Notes: generated by a model from the sequence alone, not told the origin. A stretch of 64,000 bases of DNA from Delphinus delphis (GCF_949987515.2 NC_082685.1:26242168-26306167), one strand, 5' to 3'. Counted from the stretch's first letter, positions 12,701 to 24,375 are shown. Program-made: numbers and translations.

Positions 12701-15700
12701 GATTTAAGCGCTCAGCAGACACAAATAACTGCTGAGAGGATACAAGGGAGCCCTTTAAGAGGCTCTTGGTGAAGCCCTGCTAACAGAAGCCTCCCCAGGA
12801 CACAAGGGGATCACACTCTCACGTCCTTTGAGACGAGGAACTTCTGCCGCTCAGATTACGGTTTGGGAAGATGTTATTGCTTTTGATCATCCCGACAACC
12901 CCAGGACGTGGGAATGCTTATCACCCCCATTTAACAGATGTAGAAACTAAGGCTCAGGAGAGTTAAGTCAGTTGCTTTGAGCTGCACAGCCCGGTGGTGC
13001 AGGGCCTGGCCGCTGGTGCACCCAGAGTGCACACTCTTCACTTCCACTACCCTAAACGGCCAGCCCGTTCACAGCCCAATCTCACACCTGGGACTTGCCT
13101 CATTTCACATCCTAATGCTTAGGGAGGATAGAGCTCCAGTGCCCCCTGAGGCCCACACCTGGTGGGCATGTGTCCTGAAGAACCCCCGCCCGTGGCCCTC
13201 AACCTTCCTGGAAGGACTTCCCGAGGTGGCCTGGCCCTGTCCCCTCCCCCAAGGCCAGGCCTCCGGCCTCCCTCCCTGTCCTCCAGATCTCCTCCTGCTC
13301 ACAGGAGACCTTATTGACCAGAGGTCAAACCAATCTCCTCACCCCAGGTCCCCTAGGGGAACTGCCCTGCCCCAGAAGCCAGCCTCCCATTAATGATTTT
13401 CTCCCTGGCCCACTGGACAGAGGCAGCATGGGTGACCCAGGGTCAGCAGGGGCTCTCCAGCGGCCCTTCCCCAGGATGCGGGGGAACAATCCATCTTGCC
13501 CAGCTTCCACCATTTAAGCCGTACTCTGTGGCCACATCAATCCCGAGGGCGGTAACAGGGGCGGCATCGGACATGGAAACAGAGTCCGTCCTTTTGAAAA
13601 GGCAGGAAGACCCCTGGGCTTCCTGCGCAAGGCCTCTGGGGGGCTCCAGGTCTTTGCACAGCCCTTCTGCCCGGATGACACCTGCCCTCAGGTACCTCCT
13701 CTGGAAGTATTTCCTGCCCTCCGGCCTCAGGCTGGCTTACAGCCTCTGGACACTACTGTAATGGCTTACTGTCCCCAGAGTCCAGTTTCCCTGGTTCATC
13801 CCTGAACCTCCAGGTCTGCCCCCAGAAGGCACCTGGCAAATGTCTGCTAAATCACTGTGGCCAGGAAGAGGAAAACCTGGCAGCCAAAATCAGCCCCATC
13901 ACTTACTACCCAGATGAGCAAGTGTCCCAGAGAGGGTTTTTAAAGCCATCAATTGCTAAGCTTTCCTCTGTTCCAGGCACTCTGCTAAGAAGCCCTCAAG
14001 ACATGGTACCTCGTCAAATTCCTTAAGCACCCGTGGAGGTAGGCACCAGTTAGAGTCCATCTCACAGACTGGACCTCTGAGGCACCTCTCCGGGGCCACA
14101 GAGCTCCAGGGCCTGCCTGCAGAGCGCATGCAGAGCGGGGCCACTCAGGAACATCCTCTCGCTCCTCCTTTCCTGCTACTCGGCCTCGCCGCCCAAGAGG
14201 GGGCCTGTCTTCCAGGACTTCCTAGAACAGTCAGAGCTGCTCTCTAAACCCATCCAGGTGCATAATCATCAGGGGCACTGAAAAGCTGCAGTGTGACAAA
14301 AATCAAAATGCTGCGGCTCTCGCAAGGCGAGCACGGCTGGCACAGACAGGGTGTCTCCTGGGGCAGAGCAAGGTGCCTTACCAAAGGCTCTCCTTCCCCC
14401 ACCCCATACTCACGGATTATCTTTGAGGTCGAGATAGCTTTTCCCGCAGCAGGGTAGCCTACCGTGGGGTCCCCCTGCAGCCTGGCTGAGACCCTTGTTA
14501 CCCCCCAGGGCGACCCACCCCTTCTCTGAGGGGCTTGCGCTCTGGTGGAAATATTCACTCCCCGATCCGGGAATTGCACAGGGGCTGCAACCCGAGATCC
14601 CAGCACGGACGCGGTGCTTAGTGGGACAGAGCCCGCCACCTTCCGCCTGCAGTCTCAGGCTCTAGTGCACGAGGTGAGGGGTTTTCCTGCTCCCAAATCT
14701 GCCTGGCTCCCCACTACCCATTGCACAGCGCTCGCATGTAGTCCTTTACCATCCAGCCCCCGCCTAGCTTCCAAGCCTCCTCTCTTAGGCACCTCGGGGG
14801 GAAACTACCATGGGGTGAAAAGAGGTTGGGGTGAGCCCCACTCCAACCCCAGGGCCAGCTTACAGACGTCAACCCAGGTTCCCCCTCCCGCCAGGGAATC
14901 CGATAACCACAGTTGCTCCCTCTGACCGAAGGTTTCAACCTCACCCATCCACTCCTGGCTCTGAAGTCATGTCTGAAGCGGCTTCCTATTTCTTCCTGGG
15001 CTCGCCTCACACCAACATCTGCCACATCACACATCAGCTAATACACACGTTACATCAGCACACCCACATCACACACGTTCAACAATAGCACTCACTGACC
15101 TCGGGTGTGACCTGGCTCCACCCCAAAATCACCAACTTACTTGATCTCTTTAACCCTCAGTTTTCTCATCAGCAGAATGAGATTGCTTACAATTATTTAC
15201 CTCAGAAAAACATAAGTAAGGAGAGTCACCTTTTTTTTTCTTTTTTCTTATTTTCTAAACAGTCACTACTTATGGAGCATGTTCTCCATACTAAGAAGTA
15301 CTTTAACTAACTTATCTTACGTCATCCCCAGAGCAGCCCTATGAGTTGGTACGGTTATCATCCCCATTTTACAGATGAGGAAACTGAGGCTCAGAGAGGT
15401 TACATTGCTTGTCCAAAGGCACAAAATTGGTGCAAAAAAGAATCAAGATTTGAATCCAGTCCAGCCTAGAACCTCCGCTCCCCGTCTCTTCACCCTCTCC
15501 TGCTCTATTCTCCTTTCTCTCTGTCACCCACCTCCTTTCTCCCATTCAGGAAAGCAATTGGCTCCAGCCACAAGCCATATGTGGGGCAGGGACTGAGGTG
15601 GAGGATTAAACATGAAAGGACTGAGGCCTTGAGCTCACCCCCTACCCGAGAGAGAAGGAAGGGGTCAGACTGCCCCTCCCGCCCAGGTACCCATCCTCCA

Positions 15701-18700
15701 GGCCTCAGAGAATCCGCGCCCCTGTCTCCAGGCAGCCTGCCCAGAAAGGGAGGGTCTCCCTGGTCCCAGGAGAGGCAGCCCACAGACTTGCGGCCACATT
15801 CCACCACTGCCTGCCTCCCCCTCCAGAAGCAGCCCTGGGGCCAGCCATGCCAAGGGCTTTCGGAGCTTCTCCAAATTCTGGATTCAAACCTGAGACCTGC
15901 ACCCCATTCCAGGAGTGGCCCCTTGTAGAGTCAGCACCCCCTCCACCCTGAGATGCAGCTCCCAAACTCTTCCTCAAGAGCAAGCCTGGACTCAGGCCCA
16001 GGAGTTGATGCCAGTCATAGCGCTCCGGGGGTTATCATCGTCGTTGAGCACGAAACTAACGCCGGCTCCCACTTAGTGGGCGTTCGCTCAGTGCCAGGGT
16101 CCAAGCTAAGCACTTTCCAGGCACGGTCTCCTCGCTCCTCGCAGGACCTGGGCAGGTCAGAACGATTACCATCCCCATGATAAAGGGAGAAACAGAGAGG
16201 CTAAGGGATTTGCCTCAGTTGTACAGAAACTGATGCAGCCAAAACTGAACCCACCTCTGGCTCTGGAGTCCATCAGTTTCCCCTCGCTGACACCCCTGGA
16301 CAGAAAGCGGAGGAGGGAGGCTGGGCCCACCCCTGAATTGGAGCTTGGTTCACTCAGACTGATGCCTGCAGTCACCCCTTAGCCCCAGGTTTCTCCCCTC
16401 TCTCCTGTCACACTCCCCACATCCATCCCAGCCAGGACACAGGGATGTTCCAAAGGGCCCTTCCCTACCCCCAACCTGTCCATTAAGCTCCTGGGGCTGT
16501 CAATGTATTGATTGGCAGGGCTGAGCCGCCAGCACGGGAGGGGGGTGCTGCCACCCAAGGTGCTGACCGGGAGCTCCTCTTCCCCATACATCAGCCTGCT
16601 CTGTACAGATTGTCAATATGGGTGCCGCGGCCCGTCAACCCTGCAGCCAGCCTGAGGCGGCGGCGGGGGGGGGGGGGGGGGGGCCGGGGGACTCCTAAAG
16701 ACCCATGCTCCCTTCTTTCCTCCTTTTCTCCTTCCTTCCAGTCTCTCTCCCTTGAAGCCCCTGGGTGGGGAGAGGGGTCATGCATGTCAAAGAGGTAATA
16801 AACAAGCCCTTTATTCTGGCATTCGATGCCCACCACGGCCTTTTATATCACCTCCATTCCTGAACTTGATGCGACAGCCATTCCAAACAGCTTGGAGTCC
16901 CCTGAGCAAGGTATTCCCTGCTCCGTGTAGAAATGGGCCATGTGCCTGCAAAGGCTTTTTCGCACACACGCACGCACGCACGCACGCACGCACACAGAGA
17001 GAGACACTCAAAGAATCTTCTTCACCCAGCTTGTTCCTATTTCAAGATTCAAATGGCGCACCTTCCCAGGCGAGATCCTCCTGCCCTGAGTCTGGTTTCA
17101 GGGCCCTTCGTCAGAACACCCTCTGCACCCTTGGGCCCCTGCCCCCTGCACAGATCCCTCAGATTTCTCTCAAATCCCTGCGGGCTGGGACAGGTCCTGA
17201 GCACCCCGTGCCCCACACCTGGTACAGGGTTGGGGGGCTCCATACAGATGCCTGGCCCTCAGAGAAGCTGTTCTCCCCACCCCTCCACTTGCTGACATTC
17301 ATGCTGCATGCCAGGTCCGTGCCAGGTGCCACAGGGCCCACGGGATGGGCCAGGCCTCCTGTGACTTCCAGGAACCAGGAGCTGGTGGACAAGCAGGCCT
17401 CTAGGCACCCCAGAGTCAAATGTATAACTGCAGCTCACATTTACTCAGCACTTATAATGAGCCATGTGCTGGGCCAAGTGCTTCCCCCAAGTGACCACCG
17501 TTCACCCGCTATAGCAACCCCAGGAGGGAGGGTCCACCCTGATGCCTATATTAAAGATGAACCACAGAGAAGCTGAGAATTCACTCAATCATGCAGCTAC
17601 CAAGTGGCCGAGGTGGGGTATGACCCAGGTGGGTTGTGTCCAGAGCCTGAGCCCCTCTACATCCCTGTGAGCCCCAGCAGAGAACGCACTGGGTCACAGA
17701 GCAATGACAAAGGGCTAAGAGGTTCCAAGGCAGAGGTGGGATGGGGAGCTGCCAAAGCACCTGCCATCTCTTCACAGGGATCACGGAGGAAAAAAGCTGA
17801 AGCCTTAGATGTCTTCTTCACCCCGCTCAAAACCCAGTCCGGGGCCAGCCATGTTTGCTGATTGGTAATGAGGAGCAGCGCCATAATTGAATGACTACCG
17901 CATACCAGGTCCGAGACATGGTTTCAATTAATCCTCCCCACAGGCCCTAGGAATGGTATTATTATTCCTATTTCTCAACTGACGAGGAGGTAGAGACTCA
18001 GAGAGGTTAAGGATCTTTCCCACGGGCACACAGCCTGTGAGTGGTGCAATGAGGATAAAATTCAGACCTAAATCCAAGACCTATGCTCAGACTAGAGGGG
18101 GCCTGATGTCACCGATGCAAGCAGCACAGCCTTCCTAGCTTTCTTCAGCACGCTGCAGCATGTTAACACACACACAGGGCATACAATTGATCGAGCAATT
18201 ACTATTACTCAATTATTTACTGAGGGTCAGCCACAGTGCTAGCTACTCTGTGTACATTATCCTATTCAGTCCTCACCATAACCCTTGAGAAGTAGGTACC
18301 TTTCGTTACCCCATTATACGGATGGGGAAAACCAAGGTGCAGAGGGTGCAAGGTTAAGAAATTTGCTGAACAGTGGCTCAGCAGCACAGATAGGATTCAA
18401 ACCAAGGTCTTTCCTATGCCAAAGCCCACACATTCAAGCAACACAGAAGCCGCCTAGCTCACTTCACTGATCCCCAGGTGGAGAAACTGAGGCACACAAT
18501 GAGCCAGCGACAGAGCCAGGACTCCATCCCAGGCATCCTGAGAGTCCTTCCGCCCTGTGGCCTATGGGGGGCTTGTCTTTGGCCCCATCCTGGGCACAGC
18601 AGCATTTCAAATGGGCCTGAGGCCTTATGCGGTTTAGATGTCGGAACAAACAAAACCCAGTCATCTTCCAGGCCCTACCAGCAAGACTGACTAAAGCCCG

Positions 18701-21700
18701 AGGGGCCCGCTTACGCACTGCTGTTCCAGAACAAATCCCTACTGTCAGACCCAAGGTGCCAACAGCAGGCCTCAGCCCTTCCGGAGGCCCAGTGGCTCTC
18801 CTCCAGCCTGGGCCACACTGACAGGGCCCTTGGCGTTGCCCTTCCCTAAGTGCTCAGACATGGGTCCTTGTGAGTAGGGGGGAGACCCAACCCAGCACAA
18901 AATATGGGGCACACAGATGTTCATCAGACGATCCCGGCCCTCAGAAAGGAAACAACACCTTCCCTCTCCCCAGTCACCAGGAGGTGGCAGTGCCATGGGC
19001 GAGGGGAGCTTAATCCACTGACAGAGGGGTGGAAACAAGGGAGTCCTCCCAGAACAAGAGACGCAGGGACTAGGTCTTGAAAGGCAGACAAGATTTCAGA
19101 GCCCTGGGTTCTGCACTCTCCCCTGCTCCACACCCTTAGTAAGTAGGAGTTGTCTTGTTGGTTGTTTTCTTCCCATTTTATGCGTGCAGAAGCTGAGACC
19201 CAGGGAGGTTAAGTAACTTGTCCAGGGTCACACAGCAAAGACAAGGCAGAGCAACTCTTTGAACCAGCCTGGCAGATTCCAGAGCCTTTAAAGTGCTGTT
19301 TAATAAGCCTGGGTCCTAGAGTGGGCAAGCTAGAGTTGAATCCCACTCTGCCTCTCTCTCCTGCTGTGCAAACAAAGGCAGATTATTTTATGTCTCTGAG
19401 CCTCACTTTCTTCATCTGTAGAATTCCCTAATTCCAGGCTGGTTGTGAGGCACAGCCTAGATGCTGTGAGAAAGCGTCAGCCACGGAACGAGCCCGCAAT
19501 ACCCAGCGGCATCTACCAGTATAGTTGTTACCCTGATGGGCCTACACCCTGATTTCCCACACCAACAACTTTCCTGCTCCAGGACGAGGTCAGAACCAAA
19601 AGATCCTACTGAGGACAGAAACTCTTCTTCCTGTCCCCAGCCATCTCCCTTTGGGGGTCCAATGTGCCCTCCCAGCCACCCAGGGCTACGAGGAGGCAAC
19701 GCTGTGGCCCTGACACGCTGCCCAGAGCCTGCTGGACACTGGCTGCACCAACCACAAGAAATATTCCAAATCCACCTCCTTGCCTCAGAGCAGGTGACAC
19801 TCCTGGGCTGCAGGAAGGCTGGCAGGGTGCCCCCATCTCCCTCCATGCTGGGAAAGAAGCTGGAAGGAGACTGCTGAATCCCCCAGGCCCTGCTACCCCC
19901 AAAAACCAAACCCACCTCTGGCTCTGAAACCCTCTTAGACCAGAACATTCCAGGAAGATCAGGGCTTGCAGACACCAAGTCAGATGCCCTCAACCACAGA
20001 GACGCCCACCTGGCCTCTGATCATCCCCTGATAAGGGATCCTATCAGGGGGATCCAACCGGATCTCTCACTAAGGGCCCCTAGCATGCCTCTTGAGACTC
20101 CATTTCCCTATCAGTATTCCTTCCGAACAACTGCAGTGTTTCTGAAAAAGTCTGCCTGGTGTGCTGGAAGGGATACAAGGTCTCGATTTCACAGTCTTGG
20201 GTCTTAGCCATGGCCTTGAAAAATCCTTTCCCCACCCTGTGCCTCAGTTTCTCCATCTGTGAGGTAGGAATATGATAATATTCCTCCTACTCCAGTCTCC
20301 CTTGCAGAATGGTAGAAAGGATGAAAGGAACTTCCTGATGCAAGAGCCACTTGGAAATTCATACAAGTAGCACCTTCTCACCAAACGCAGGTCACTTCTC
20401 CCAGGCCTTGGTTTCCCCCCTCCCGCCCCACCCCCTCCCCTGCCCCCACCCCCATCAGGCTGGAGGATGCTCTCTACCTCTCAACACTTCACAGCGTGGG
20501 ACAGGAGGGGTGGGGTTGAAGGAACTCCTGTTTATCCGGCACTCTCCCTCTCTAGACTGGGAGCTCCTTGAGGCCAGGAACGGATTAGTCATGTTCCAGG
20601 GGCAGCAAGAAGCAGGCTGCCAGCAAGTATTTGATGAAGAGATACCTGACTGGATGGACGAATGGACGGATGAGGCTGCTTCTTCAAGAAATTAAAAGTA
20701 CAATCCAATAGGACAGCGTCCCATCCTCTTCGAGTCCCAGAGGACTCTGTCTCTGGCTTCCCCATCCTAGCAAGCTTGAAGAGAGGTTCTACACCCCACT
20801 GAAGAGGCCATGCATGGGGGTGGTTATCCTTAGAGAAGGCATGGAAGGAAACTTCCAAACTTGAGCAAGTGCGGTGAGAGAGGAAGCAGCGCTGTGGGAG
20901 GGAGGGACCGAGGGGCCAGTGGAAGGCCCCCCTGCCCTGGCCCGCCTCACGCCCGGCCTGTCTGGGGAAGGCCAGGACCTAGCCGAGCCTGGCGGCAGGA
21001 ACAATGTCAGGCAGGTGCCGGCCGAGCTGCGTGAAAGGCCCAGCCCGGTGTCATTGTCAGCGCTCAGCCAAGTGCAGAAAAGCAATTTACTGGTCACGCC
21101 GCTTGCTCCCCTTGGAAATTTTTAAAATTCTTCCGATTTGAGCTATCCACGGTGTCCCAAGTCGTGTGGAGAAGGGATTTTATTAAATTCCCAGCTTCCC
21201 GCTCCCAGGGTTGCTGGCAGGGGAGGGCGGGGCTCACCACATTGTCAGGGGGGTGAGGGGGGGGCAGTGCGGGCAGTGTCTGGCATTGCCTGTGTTCACA
21301 GAGATGTGGCTGGGGGCAAGGGGCCCATTTGGGGTTTGGTGGCTGATGATGGATGGAAAGAGAGGAGGAGCCCAGAAACTCTGTTGCTAGGACTGGACCA
21401 GTTCCCCAAAACATGGAGGCGGGGGAAGGAAGGGCATAGGTGTATAGAGTTCCCAGCAGAGCAACGTGCTCCTGGGGGATGAGAATTCGCAAAACCTCTT
21501 CCACGCCTATCATATACCATTCATCCTCGGGGCCACCCATGTCACAAAGGATGAAGCTAAGTCTCGCAGAGGTCTACATATAGGGAAAGATGGAGCTGGG
21601 GTTCAGGTGCAGTCCACAGGATGGCAAAGCCCTGAGCCCTTCCCACGGTGCAGGGAGCCTCCCCTGGGCCCTGCTCACCAAGGGTGCTCTCATTACCACC

Positions 21701-24375
21701 CTCCAAATGCACCCTGTCCAGGAAGCAGCTGCTCTCCCGGTGTCGGCCCATCACCTCAGTGGGGAGCAGACTCCAGACTCCCGCAACTAGCACAAGGGTC
21801 CCACCTCTCATCTTTACCTCTAACTAACACTCCACCTTGTCCCTCGAGCATAAAGGAGGATGTGAGCCTGCCAACTTTGTCTATAACTCCCTAGGGTAGT
21901 GTTGCTTTATCTTTCAGCAATCATGGGTGCTTTCAAAAATCTGTGGGGAGCTGAGAACCGTCTCCCATACGCTGCGTATATGGGCACCGTTTTGCACAGT
22001 GTTTCAGGGACCACCCCTCCCCCATAATCCCATCCTTAGATATCCTAAGGGTACATGCATCATGGGTTAAAAACATCAGTCAGTCCTAAGGCAGTTTGCA
22101 ACGGGAAAGGCTGCAAAGGAAGGGGGAGGTGGGGCGGGGGGGAGAGGAGGCTCCCTCACCTGCTTGAAGGCGTAACCCCAATGGACCTAACCCAGACGGC
22201 CCACCCAGCTTTCCCCTCCCCGCCCCTCCCTGCCACAGGCTGGCTCTAGCTCTGGCCAGGACTCGGAGGTGGGACGCAGAGTCCAGGTTCCCTCCCTCAC
22301 ATTCCCCCCCACCCAGAACACAAAGACCACACAGCAGCCCCTCCTGGGCCCCACTTCAAGGACCAAGAGGCAGCAGGCAATAAGACGCCTGGGCCACAAA
22401 GTCTGAAACAGTCTCTCTACTTTATGCCCATTTCATCGTCCCCGGCCCCAAGCTCAGCGCTCAGGAAAAGAGCTGTCCCCCAGGTCAGACAGGCAGTCCC
22501 CCGGGGTGACCCTGGGGCCTGCCCTCTGCTTGGGGACTCAGATGCAAACCAAGCAGGCTACGCCTGGCACTGGCCTCTCTCTCTGACACCAGCCATTCCC
22601 CACCCTGCCCCCTGCAACCACACAGGGTCACATCTGCTTTGGCAAACGGCCAGCCTTAAGTTACTGACTCCAGTTGTATTGATTCAAGGAGTCACCAGGG
22701 ACCCCAGCCTGGCCAACAGAAGGAAAGAACCCATCAGTCTGTCCATCCATCCTTCCAGCCCCCAGTCCCAACTAGTTGCCCTCACCTCAATGTCCATCCC
22801 GATGGTAACAGCTCTCTCTTAGGAGTGGGAGGGGAGATAAGCAGTCCCACCACCACCGCAGCTGCCCTCCGCAAGAGACCCGTGAGTCTCAACAGCGCTC
22901 AGCACACACACCTGGGAGAACCCCCACTTTGCCTGCTCGGTGCTCTCCCTGGGCACCTCGGGAATCCAGAAAGCTAAGGCCCAATCATCCTCTGGAACCC
23001 TGTGAGGACACCTGCCTTCAACCCAGAGGGGGAAGGGGCTCTTTTGGCCCATAATCTCTTTGGGCCCCAGCCCAGCTCCTCCTAGGGCGCCTCCGTCAGA
23101 GCACTAGGTGGCGGAGGGCTAGGGCAGCTGGTACTTCCTATTCCCTTTCCCTTTGCGCCCCCCCTCCAAGCTGAGGCAGCCTGGTCTGGTTCTAATCGGG
23201 GCTGAAGTCAGCTCCCTCAGTCCCTCTTCTCTTTCCCTCCCCCCGCCCCCCAACCCTTTTCCTTCATTTCCACGGCTTTGGAAGCCCCAGTGTTCCAACT
23301 GTCTGCGTGCCAAGACCTTCCCGAGTCTGAAAGCTGCTGAAGTAACAGATCAGATTTTAGCAAGTGCTTTCCAGGCTGAGCGCCAAGCCCTCTTCTGATT
23401 CAGGAGAGCGAGCGAGCGGGAAGCTAGGCGGGGAACCAGCTGAGGGCTGCACTACCTTGGGCAAGGGTGTGCGTTGCGGAGCGCGGCCCGTTCCGGAGCC
23501 GCCTCGCAGGCAGTGGTCCCTCGGCCCAGGCGCCCCGCTCTGCTCGCTCTCACCCCAGTCTCCCCTCCTAGCACAACATCTCTCTCTCTCCCTCTCTGTC
23601 TTTCTCTCAATGCTGCAAACGCCTTTGAAACCACAGAGTAATTTACAACTGAAGCTTTCTCCCTGGACTCCAAATCCACTCGGTTGAAAGGAGCCTTTTT
23701 GTTTGGAAGAGCGAACGGAGATGTTAAGGGACGGTTGGCAGAGAAAATCCCTACGTCCTGACTCCTCACCGGCTACGGGCCGGGCGGGGAAGCGGGGCGG
23801 GGGGGGAAGGGGGGGGGGCTTGGAGCCGGGCACATTGTAGCGGCTGAGGCCGCCGGCTCCGAGCATCTTCTCCCAGCCGAAGCCGACAGGGGCCGTGGCA
23901 GCCCGCGCCAGCCTGAGTCCCGCAACAGAGCCCCTTGCCCTTGGCCGGTCCCCCGCCCGCGCTGGGCGCATTTGGAGCCACCCTTCCGCGCCCTGGGAAC
24001 AGGTGCACTGGGCTCGGCGCCCAGGAGGGGTGGGGCACAGGGAGGGGGCGCGGCCCGGGGGAGGGGGGGTAGACACGTACCGGGAGACAGGGGCTGGTGG
24101 GGGGGGAGGTCAGAGTCAGAAGCCCACGTACCTGTACCTGGAAGCACAGCAGCAGGAAGTGTAAACACCTGCGGGAGAGAGAGATGGAGAGGCAGTCAGT
24201 GGGACTGGAGGGAGGGGAACCCGCGTATAGACAGACAGATACGCAGTCGGAAAGTCAGAAGAACGGCCGGGCGGGTAGACAGAGCCACAGGCACACGGAC
24301 AGACGTCCAGGCAGGGTGGGCAGCCCCGCACGCGGGCGCTTACAGGCAAGTGCAGGCGGAGGGCGCTGAATACAT
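9541..24375 (-). CDS. FGF18: FGF18, fibroblast growth factor 18 (5' part: exons 1-3, residues 1-83)
   Basis: FGF18 is a secreted heparin-binding growth factor of the FGF8/17/18 group. It signals through FGFR3 and other receptors in cartilage, bone and lung development. The three exons seen join in phase (32 + 37 + 181 nt) and give MYSAPSACTCLCLHFLLLCF, a hydrophobic signal peptide, then VQVLVAEENVDFRIHVENQT. The N-glycosylation sequon ENQT is present. The segment continues to RTSGKHIQVLGRRISARGED and GDKY, the N-terminal region leading into the beta-trefoil. The rest (about 124 residues, exons 4-5) was not found between 9540 and 1 and should lie beyond the left edge. The gene is intact as far as it is visible. 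It lies head-to-tail downstream of NPM1 on the same strand. Confidence 0.96.
9775..9975 (-). mobile_element. MIR element
   Basis: tgggtcaggcatcagcacac, acccccatttcacagatgag, actgaggctcagagagatga and gttgcccaaggtggcccagc are in reverse order. It lies about 50 bp on the other side of FGF18 exon 3, so the exon is bracketed by two MIRs. Confidence 0.8.
10620..11370 (+). mobile_element. L2 LINE 3' region, interrupted by a CHR SINE
   Basis: ggggcttcccatcgcattta, cctcagggcctttgcacttg, tttgtctgtctcccccactt and ctccagcacacagcatagta followed by tgaatgaac are the plus-strand L2 end. The SINE at 10730 interrupts it. Confidence 0.75.
10730..10934 (+). mobile_element. CHR-type SINE
   Basis: Head acttccctggtggtgcagtg, body gatcccacatgccgcggagc, and an A tail. 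A 14-bp duplication AAGATGAGCCCCCA flanks it (10716-10729 and about 10935-10948). Confidence 0.95.
11745..11880 (-). mobile_element. MIR relic
   Basis: cacattacagatgaggaaac, tgaggctccgaag and aaggtcacagagcaagcaat are in reverse MIR order. Confidence 0.65.
11950..12575 (+). mobile_element. L1 LINE 3' end
   Basis: Typical L1 3' phrases are present: tcactgcagcactatctaca, gaagcaacctaaatgtccat, gactattactcagccataaa, gcaacatggatggacctgga and a final aaatcaactatactctt plus an A-rich tail. It is 5' truncated and has no intact ORF. Confidence 0.9.
12860..13005 (-). mobile_element. MIR relic
   Basis: gatcatcccgacaaccccag, cacccccatttaacagatgt and agaaactaaggctcaggaga fit a reverse MIR. Confidence 0.65.
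13950..14110 (-). mobile_element. MIR relic
   Basis: ctctgttccaggcactctgc, cgtggaggtaggcaccagtt and atctcacagactggacctct are a diverged reverse MIR. Confidence 0.5.
15085..15200 (+). mobile_element. MIR relic
   Basis: gggtgtgacctggctcc, ctctttaaccctcagttttc and tcatcagcagaatgagattg follow the forward MIR. Confidence 0.55.
15255..15460 (-). mobile_element. MIR element
   Basis: cagagcagccctatgagttg, atccccattttacagatgag, gaaactgaggctcagagagg and agatttgaatccagtcc are in reverse MIR order. It is paired tail-to-tail with the MIR just upstream. Confidence 0.8.
16035..16260 (-). mobile_element. MIR relic
   Basis: cgttcgctcagtgccagggt, taagcactttccaggcacgg and agagaggctaagggatttgc fit a reverse MIR. 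Confidence 0.6.
16665..16690. repeat. Poly(G) run
   Basis: About 19 consecutive G, then CC and five more G, preceded by gcggcggc. The exact length is likely uncertain in any assembly. Confidence 0.85.
16964..16996 (+). repeat. (ACGC)n microsatellite
   Basis: About six tandem cgca units bordered by cacaca. Confidence 0.85.
17425..17660 (-). mobile_element. MIR relic
   Basis: cagcacttataatgagccat, gtgctgggccaagtgcttcc, tatagcaaccccaggaggga and ccacagagaagctgagaatt fit a reverse MIR. Confidence 0.6.
17880..18090 (-). mobile_element. MIR element
   Basis: ataccaggtccgagacatgg, attattattcctatttctca, gactcagagaggttaaggat and cacacagcctgtgagtggtg are in reverse order. Confidence 0.7.
18190..18430 (-). 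mobile_element. MIR element
   Basis: gagggtcagccacagtgcta, tcagtcctcaccataaccct, ccccattatacggatgggga and ataggattcaaaccaaggtc are in reverse order. Confidence 0.7.
19155..19290 (-). mobile_element. MIR element
   Basis: cccattttatgcgtgcagaa, cccagggaggttaagtaact and tgtccagggtcacacagcaa. A forward MIR follows at once (19300-19450). Confidence 0.7.
19300..19450 (+). mobile_element. MIR element
   Basis: gtcctagagtgggcaagcta, gttgaatcccactctgcctc and gtctctgagcctcactttct with tcatctgtagaattcc follow the forward MIR. Confidence 0.65.
20140..20345 (+). mobile_element. MIR element
   Basis: ccaccctgtgcctcagtttc, tccatctgtgaggtaggaat and gaatggtagaaaggatgaaa fit the forward MIR. Confidence 0.6.
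23101..23113 (+). promoter_or_regulatory. CTCF-like motif near the FGF18 island
   Basis: GCACTAGGTGGCG matches eleven of twelve core CTCF positions on the plus strand. It sits about 1 kb inside intron 2 from exon 2. Confidence 0.45.
24132..24168 (-). CDS. FGF18: FGF18 micro-exon 2 (37 nt)
   Basis: The acceptor CCCGCAG precedes 24168 and the donor GTACGTGG follows 24132. It completes the split Leu codon and encodes CLHFLLLCFQVQ, the hydrophobic core of the signal peptide. Intron 1 between exons 1 and 2 is only 175 bp. Confidence 0.93.
24344..24375 (-). CDS. FGF18: FGF18 exon 1, coding part
   Basis: ATG at 24375 starts MYSAPSACTC plus two bases of a Leu codon. The donor GTAAGC follows at 24343. 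The start context has G at -3 and T at +4, which is moderate. The 5' leader extends upstream into the GC-rich island, and its start is not fixed by the sequence. Confidence 0.93.

Larger units (their letters stand above)
9722..24131 (-). other. FGF18 intron 2
   Basis: This 14.4-kb intron contains about a dozen MIR relics, an L2 with a SINE inside it, an L1 3' end, simple repeats near 16.67 and 16.97 kb, and candidate regulatory sequence near 20.95-21.25 kb. No coding exon other than FGF18's was recognised. Its first 700 bp lie in the CpG island. Confidence 0.8.

Noticed and set aside
16752..17576. Plus-strand open frame of 274 codons
   Set aside because: It crosses a microsatellite and a MIR relic and has no recognisable protein family or splice context.
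23357..24076. Open frame of 239 codons on the FGF18 strand, just downstream of exon 2
   Set aside because: It begins with GTG, lies in intron 2 within the CpG island, is rich in Pro/Arg/Gly as GC-rich DNA always is, and has no recognisable domain.
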